This document shows positions 58,657 through 64,000 of a DNA stretch of 64,000 nt, piece by piece; position 1 is the stretch's first letter, and every line of letters starts with the position of its first letter. Both the position numbers and the translations under genes were made by a program. The notes beneath the pieces were generated by a model, which did not search any database, was not told the DNA's origin, and worked only from the letters and a program-made list of their open reading frames with translations. The stretch is from Rhizopus arrhizus (taxonomy: Eukaryota > Mucoromycota > Mucoromycetes > Mucorales > Rhizopodaceae), in assembly GCA_024220505.1 (NCBI GenBank), contig JAKZZE010000024.1, positions 496,001 to 560,000 of the forward strand, written 5' to 3'.

Positions 58657-59731
58657 ATGTCTAGCAATAAGCAACAAAAAGAAGTAGAATTATTTTTAAG
58701 TCAATGTGGATTATTACAATATTTTAAAGTATTTATTGAAGAAGGATTTGAAAGAATTGAATCAGTAAAGTATATTTGCTTTTAGAAACAATTCTGACTT
58801 TTTTTTTATTAGCTTTTGGAAATAACTGAAGGTGATCTAATACAAATGCAAGTCAAAAGAGGGCACAGAAGAGTAAGTTTTAAATGAAGAAGGATTAGAT
58901 ATGAATGAAATAATCAATTCTTTAAAGTTATTACAAAGAGCAGTAGCTAATGCAAAAGGAATACCGACTAATGTACCATTAAACATTGGAACAACCACAG
59001 TTAATTACAACATCGGAACAGATCCTAATGCTTCTTCTCCAACTCTACCTCCAGCATCACACAAGAATATCACAACAAGCCATCATCCTTCACCCCTCAT
59101 CGTTGCTTCACCTTCAGCACATCACAACCCAATATCATCATCCATCATTATCTCTTCACAAGAGAATCACAATCATCATCCATCGGCAGGCACGATGAGT
59201 GCGCAAAGTGGTTTGTCGTCCACAGAAGAAGAAGCAGTAACGGGTGATAATGTTCACCGGCTCTGGAAAAGAAAATACCATCGACATCCCAAGCCAGACC
59301 CAAACGCACCTTTCAAGCCACCCTCGGCCTATGTCATGTTTTCGAATGATACGCGTGCAGAACTTAAGCAGCAAAACAAATCTTTTACGGATCTGGCCAA
59401 AATCATAGGAGATCGCTGGAAAAGTATCCCGACAGAAGAAAAAAATGCGTACGAGAAGAATGCGCTCAGGGCCAGAGAGGAATATTTGAAACGGGTGGAA
59501 GAGTATCAAAAGACAGAGGCCTTTCAACGCTATCAGCAGTATTTGTCGGATTTTAAAGCGGAAAATGAAGCAGCCGCACGTCCTGTGGGTAGACCAAGAA
59601 AGAGGCCCAACATCAATAATAACAATGGAACCTTACAAAGACAATATCCGTTTTATTTATTAAATGCAGATGACGACAATCATAATACTAATAATAACCA
59701 TAATAATACTCCTTCAACCAGCAAGCAATAA
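58657..59731 (+). CDS. SAM-domain, HMG-box and AT-hook transcription factor
   Basis: Nuclear DNA-binding protein. Three exons (58657-58764, 58813-58872, 58928-59731) close in frame to 323 residues. The N-terminus is a SAM domain: VELFLSQCGLLQYFKVFIEE, then LLEITEGDLIQMQVKRGHRR and LLQRAV across the second intron. A Ser/His-rich linker follows. The HMG box starts at PDPNAPFKPPSAYVMFSNDT and continues DLAKIIGDRWKSIPTEEKNA and YEKNALRAREEYLKRVEEYQ. An AT-hook core (GRPRKRP) follows directly, then an Asn-rich tail. The splice after GHRR removes an in-frame TGA. SAM plus HMG box on one chain is known from some fungal proteins; targets are unknown. Confidence 0.88.
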
Positions 59732-59828
59732 GTGTGTGTATATGTGTATATGTGTATAAATATGTGTGTATATAAAATATAGATGGAAATTTTTTATATA
59801 AAATTATATACACTGTTTCCAAAGAACT

Positions 59829-61390
59829 CTTTTTTTTTTTTTTAAATGAGTTTTATTTGTTGCACGTATTTATAGTGTGACTATAAAAAGCGGTGCTCAA
59901 CAATTGATTATAAGAAAATAAAACAAGGAATAATAAGTTATAAAAATGTAGGCAACAGTATAAGAGATATAATTTGACGAGTGAGAGAGTGTGTTACAGT
60001 GAGTCAAAAGAGGAATCTTTGTTGATTCTTTTGATGATAGCAAACTTTGTGTTGGTAAGAATAGTGTCAGAATGAAAGGGGTTGAGAGTCGAATATATAT
60101 CTCCAGTGAGCCTTCCATATTTTAGATAGAACAATAATGATGATGGCAGTCGAAGATGTTTCTTGATAGGTTGTGTTGGGTCGAAGCGAAGAAAAGTTGA
60201 GAGAGTAAATAGAGGCAGTAATGGAAACAATTTTAGTAGGCCAAAGATATTCTTGAATCAGTTTGTCCCAAAAGACAGACGATTGTGGACATGTGAAGAA
60301 GAAGTGAGATGTTGAATCAGGCTGATCATTACAGATAGCGCAGAAGCCATTAGGATGTTGAGATGGATAGATCCGGTGGAGCAGCTGTTTATGGGGAGCT
60401 TTTTGTAGATGATGCGATAGATGACGTTTCGTTGAACAAAAGCCAAGGCCAATTCCCAGAATTGTTTCCACAAATTAGAATTGATGGGAGAAGGCGCAAA
60501 GGTGAACTGGACGGCCATTCGGAACTGCTTAGTAGTTGTACAAATAGCGTCAGCAGCGATTGGAACACCTAGATCGAGACGGATTTTGATGGAGTGAAAG
60601 TTGAGCTGGTTGGTTCGGATATGAGCTAAATGGGCAGGAGAGGACAGACTCAAATTCGTAAGAAAGAAGCATTCGTGAAAGAAATCTTCAATGCGGACGA
60701 GTTGACGCTCTAGGGTATTGTATAGTTTACTAGAGACCACTTTCAAGGAGGGATCAACATCAGCTATGGCCTTTTGGGACAGATAATGACTTTCAGGATG
60801 ATAATGAAAGAGTTCTTCTACTTTTGCAGATTTCAACTTTTGAGGTAATTTGAATTGAGAAGGTGCAGTAGATTTCGACAAAATGGCAGGGATTGGCAGA
60901 AGAAGATACTCTATTGGGTTCGGCTTTGAGAGATGAAATTGGCGAGGAATAGCATCCAACGATCAAAGAAGCATAGTAGCAGTAGATAGAGTGGAGAAGG
61001 GCAGTGAGGATCTTGAAGCAGGAAACAACAGTGGAACGTGGAGATTGTTGGATCGAAACTTGTTTTGTGAGTGAGCTTTGATATAACAATGGATATTACT
61101 GGAGCAGGCAGGATTGAAAAGAATTGGGTCCAGCCAACGAAACACCAGAGCTTGTTGTTGAACACTAGGGTCAAGGACGCCATGGCCCCCAAGTTTCTTC
61201 GGTGCTGATATTGTTTGCCAATTAAGTTTTGGAAATATTTTGACGTTGATAAAGTGAGAGATAATTGATTGAATCTTTTTGAGTTCAGCTGTCGAGATAG
61301 GAGTGACTCGGAATACATACCAGCAAAAGAACTCTGTTTCAAAAAGAAAACTTGGCAAAATAAGAGTGATTTTGCAACCCGAAAATTTTC
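59829..61390 (-). pseudogene. LINE retrotransposon 3' fragment, frame-shifted
   Basis: 5'-truncated copy related to the LINE at 34.7 kb. From the 5' end at about 61385 it reads RVAKSLLFCQ, then CWYVFRVTPISTAELKKIQS, FPKLNWQTISAPKKLGGHGV, then after a frameshift SKSTAPSQFKLPQKLK and LALAFVQRNVIYRIIYKKLP, and after another the zinc tail CAICNDQPDSTSHFFFTCP, SKIWKAHWRYIFD. It ends in A-rich sequence (minus strand) at about 59845-59829, only 98 bp after the stop codon of the SAM/HMG gene, tail toward that gene. Not functional. Confidence 0.8.
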
Positions 61391-61987
61391 AATTAATAGA
61401 TGTGATTTCTTTTTTTTTATATAAAAGCATCAACTTGGGTGTATGTTTAAATATCTTCAAATTACTCGAAACAAAAAGAGGAGATGGTTGAATGAATTAG
61501 TTGAAAACTTGCGGTATAGTTTTTTCATGTCTCAAATGGAGACACCTTTTTATTTTGCTCTAGCAGAACGAAAAGAATAGATGATGAAACATGTTCAGAG
61601 ACATTGATTCCTTGGACTGTTCATTGCTGTCATTATTTTAAGAATTCAAGACATGATTCTCTTGCTACCTTAAGCGGTTTTGGAATAGGAATTGAGGTTC
61701 AAAATGCAGTTTGTCTCCTTCATCTTTATACTCTTCAAAACATTATTTTTCCTCTTTTGCTTTTACAATAAAGAGCCTTATTTTGTTCCTTGTCAACCGC
61801 TTTTATATCGATTGGCAAGTCATAAATACATGTAATCGAGTTTGAGTATAACGAAACTATTTGGCGCTTTGTGTAAATCACAACTCTAGTTCCAAACATT
61901 TACAGTTTCTCTTTGCTTTCAAGATACCTTTCATCGCTGCTGAGTATCTTCATCATACCATCATCCACATTTTTCGTTTTCTTTTGA

Positions 61988-62018
<31 letters not shown>

Positions 62019-63253
62019 TGCTTTTCACAGTTTCATAGCTATTTCATACAGAAACAAGGTAATTCCCTCCTTCTGATGATCTATCTTGTCTTGTTGATGA
62101 TGATTTAAATGTTCCAGTTCGAATTTTTTTGTAAGCTCGATGAATCTATTAATCTTTCCCAAACACGAAAGCTGATTTCATCCCCTTCAAATGTTTTCTC
62201 TGTCGACCACCAAACCCTGAGCATCATTTTCTGTCGCGTCGCAGATTGAGAAAGGCCGATATCACTTTAACTTTACTCACTGAAAAATGGGAGGCATGCA
62301 GCTAGAGCAAATCCAGCAATGACGCAAGTTTGCGTGTGTCCTGATTTGCGTGATAGAACAAAACTTTTTGTGTCTGGTTTTCTTTATATTTGTTGAGGTG
62401 AACTAGCCTTTTTTTGTAGACTCATCAATGACTTCCTCTTATGGCCTCATTGTTTCTTCAGATGGGCCTGTTTTCGAAATATGGTTTTTATAAAGAATCA
62501 TTAGGACCTAGTACTAGAGTGGTGTGTGTGAATGCTCATAACTGCGAGATATCGTCAGCACCTCTCGTTCGAACCAAAGCCCACGCATCATTAGCATTGG
62601 CCAGGACAGCCTTCCAAAAACAGCTTTCTCTTTGGCTGTAAGATCCTTTTTTTAATGTTCTGTGAGCATCTTCAAAGAGCATAATTCGAGCACAAATTAG
62701 TGATTTATTAGTACTTGAAATAAAAAGGAGTTAAAGATGGGTCGAGTTACATTTGTATTTTTTCGTAAAATGAAGCCACTGCTTTTACTCCAAGGAAAAA
62801 GAAAAAAATTCAAGACTATCTTGATCGTAGTCTTTTTCTCAAAAATTCTACAAGTGATGGTGTAAAATAAAATATAAAAATTGACAAATGTCTTTCAAAT
62901 GTTTTGCCAACTTATTCCGAAACACACTGTTTTGTAATGAGACAAAAACATTTAAAAACCCACCGTATTACTACTTTCTTATGTCTTCACATGTAAACAG
63001 ACAATGAATGGCTGATAATAAAATTGATGATTTTGAAAAAAAGCGTGTTTAAATCTTTGAAGACCAAAAAAGAAGACTTGAAACTGTATTTTTTTTTATC
63101 AGAGAAACAAGCCATACAAAGCAAATATGAATTTTATTGTACACTGAGTTTAATAGTCTTTATCTTTGTATTGTTTCAAGACATCACCCATTTGATAATG
63201 AATCTTTCTTTTGCGAACGAATTCTTCATGACGTCTCTTTTCTGACATAAAAC
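61391..63253. other. Intergenic, no gene recognised
   Basis: Includes a 30-base A tract at 61986-62014. The frame at 62441-62641 (plus; ends ARTAFQKQLSLWL) resembles no family. Nothing else seen. Confidence 0.45.
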
Positions 63254-63618
63254 TTAATCAGAAACAGTATGGTCAACATGATGATTTTTACCTTCCTCTT
63301 CTTCCATCCTTTCCTGCTCATCATATTCACTCCATAATCTCTTACGCATATCACTGTCTGATGTAGTCTGATCGAATCCCTCTTCATCTTGTCCGTATAA
63401 TCTTGTCATAGCCTTTTCTCGTTCCACTTGTAATTCGAGTGCCTGCTGCATCAAAACATGATATCCCCATCTTATTCTGATTTAAAAAAAAATCTTTTTT
63501 AAATTGTCTTTTATCAACGCATCCTTTTCTATTACCTGTCGGGTCCGCGATAACCTGAATTGGGTTTTAATAAGATGGATTGAACACGTCGAGGGTTGGG
63601 AGTTGATGAGTAAGTCAT
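63254..63618 (-). CDS. Small charged protein of unknown function
   Basis: Two exons (63618-63536, 63476-63254) close in frame to 101 residues. The front reads MTYSSTPNPRRVQSILLK and PNSGYRGPDRIRWGYHVL; the middle is a charged helix (LMQQALELQVEREKAMTR, LYGQDEEGFDQ); the end is very acidic then His-rich (EEEEGKNHHVDHTVSD). I do not recognise the family. The good intron signals and frame closure support a real gene. Confidence 0.55.
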
Positions 63619-63719
63619 TAAATAAAAACTGGTGTATAAAAAAAAAGAAAAGAAAAAAGAAAAGCAAATGAAAACTATCTTTTTATAATAAAGATGGCAT
63701 AGTTCAGAAACATTCTTTT

Positions 63720-64000
63720 TTATTCTGTATAGGGAGGATCATCCATTGGCAACAAGTGTTGAATCTCTTTTAACTGAGTTTCATAAAAGTGAGACACCAT
63801 GTTTCTTGCTGCTCTTAAGGAAATATTGTGAATTGGATGAGTAGCGAGCAAGCTGTTATCGACATCACCCACAACCACAAACTCGTTTTTGCATTTCCAC
63901 AATAAAGATCGAAGGCCACCTTTTACTTCTGGTCTATCGATATAATCTATGCTGTGCTGTGCAACAGATAGGCCAGAGAGACAATAGCATGTGTGATAAT
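63720..64000 (-). CDS. 3' end of an unrecognised gene, partial
   Basis: The minus-strand frame open from about 63950 down to the stop at 63720 reads IDYIDRPEVKGGLRSLLWKC, NEFVVVGDVDNSLLATHPIH, NISLRAARNMVSHFYETQ and HLLPMDDPPYTE. The composition is clearly coding. It runs off the right edge, or starts there after an intron. Family not recognised. Confidence 0.55.
   Translation of the reverse strand, partial: YHTCYCLSGLSVAQHSIDYIDRPEVKGGLRSLLWKCKNEFVVVGDVDNSLLATHPIHNISLRAARNMVSHFYETQLKEIQHLLPMDDPPYTE

Noticed and set aside
61861..62076. Open frame with poly-Lys over the A tract
   Set aside because: Depends on a 30-base homopolymer; no conserved flanks.

Overview
The window is nuclear DNA of an early-diverging filamentous fungus, most probably a member of Mucorales (Mucoromycota). 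The evidence is AT-rich sequence, genes broken by many 45-60 nt introns with GT...AG ends, fungal housekeeping genes (neutral trehalase, PacC/Rim101 zinc fingers, COQ7, SUB2, RAE1), and decayed transposons of types familiar from Mucorales: zinc-knuckle/endonuclease/RT LINEs, IS630/Tc1-like and IS1595-like transposases. Species identity is inferred from gene content only. I saw no rRNA or tRNA gene and no CRISPR; coding sequence uses the standard code.

Layout. 1-5 kb: three minus-strand genes, namely a PacC/Rim101-type zinc-finger factor running off the left edge, a PIP5-kinase and a Sec14-type CRAL-TRIO protein. 5.4-8.1 kb: a LINE 3' fragment and two decayed transposases. 9.7-16 kb: plus-strand neutral trehalase, the DECD-box helicase SUB2, and a 9-exon CUE/NPF/PPxY adaptor-like protein. 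17.8-19.5 kb: an IS1595/Merlin-type transposase gene. 21.4-34.7 kb: a large inverted repeat with arms of about 3.8 kb, nearly identical, facing each other across about 5.6 kb. Its spacer holds one host gene, a Nup155/Nup170 nucleoporin. 34.7-39.8 kb: a near-complete LINE with one nonsense codon, then the second half of a split transposase. 40.8-48.2 kb: OPA3-like, L-fuconate dehydratase, RAE1/GLE2 and a UDP-sugar transporter. 48.4-54.6 kb: a BTB + CAP-Gly protein, a secreted 2H-phosphoesterase-like protein, a peroxisomal SCP2 protein and COQ7. 54.9-57.9 kb: a 3-kb element with long terminal inverted repeats. 58.7-59.7 kb: a SAM + HMG-box + AT-hook factor. 59.8-61.4 kb: another LINE 3' fragment. 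63.2-64 kb: a small unknown gene and the 3' end of another.

Themes. Two genes act in phosphoinositide and lipid traffic (PIP5K, Sec14-like). Three gene products belong to mRNA export and the nuclear pore (SUB2, Nup155, RAE1). Several serve mitochondria or peroxisomes (OPA3, COQ7, SCP2). The most unusual structure is the inverted repeat around the nucleoporin gene. Its arms share a 17-bp minisatellite of equal copy number. A 340-bp sequence occurs in a tandem or circularly permuted arrangement. The right arm plus LINE sits inside an older transposase whose two halves lie 9 kb apart. I found no clearly new enzymatic or defence system; the novelty is structural and in domain architecture.

Exon models marked 'closes in frame' were checked by adding exon lengths by hand; those without that remark are approximate.
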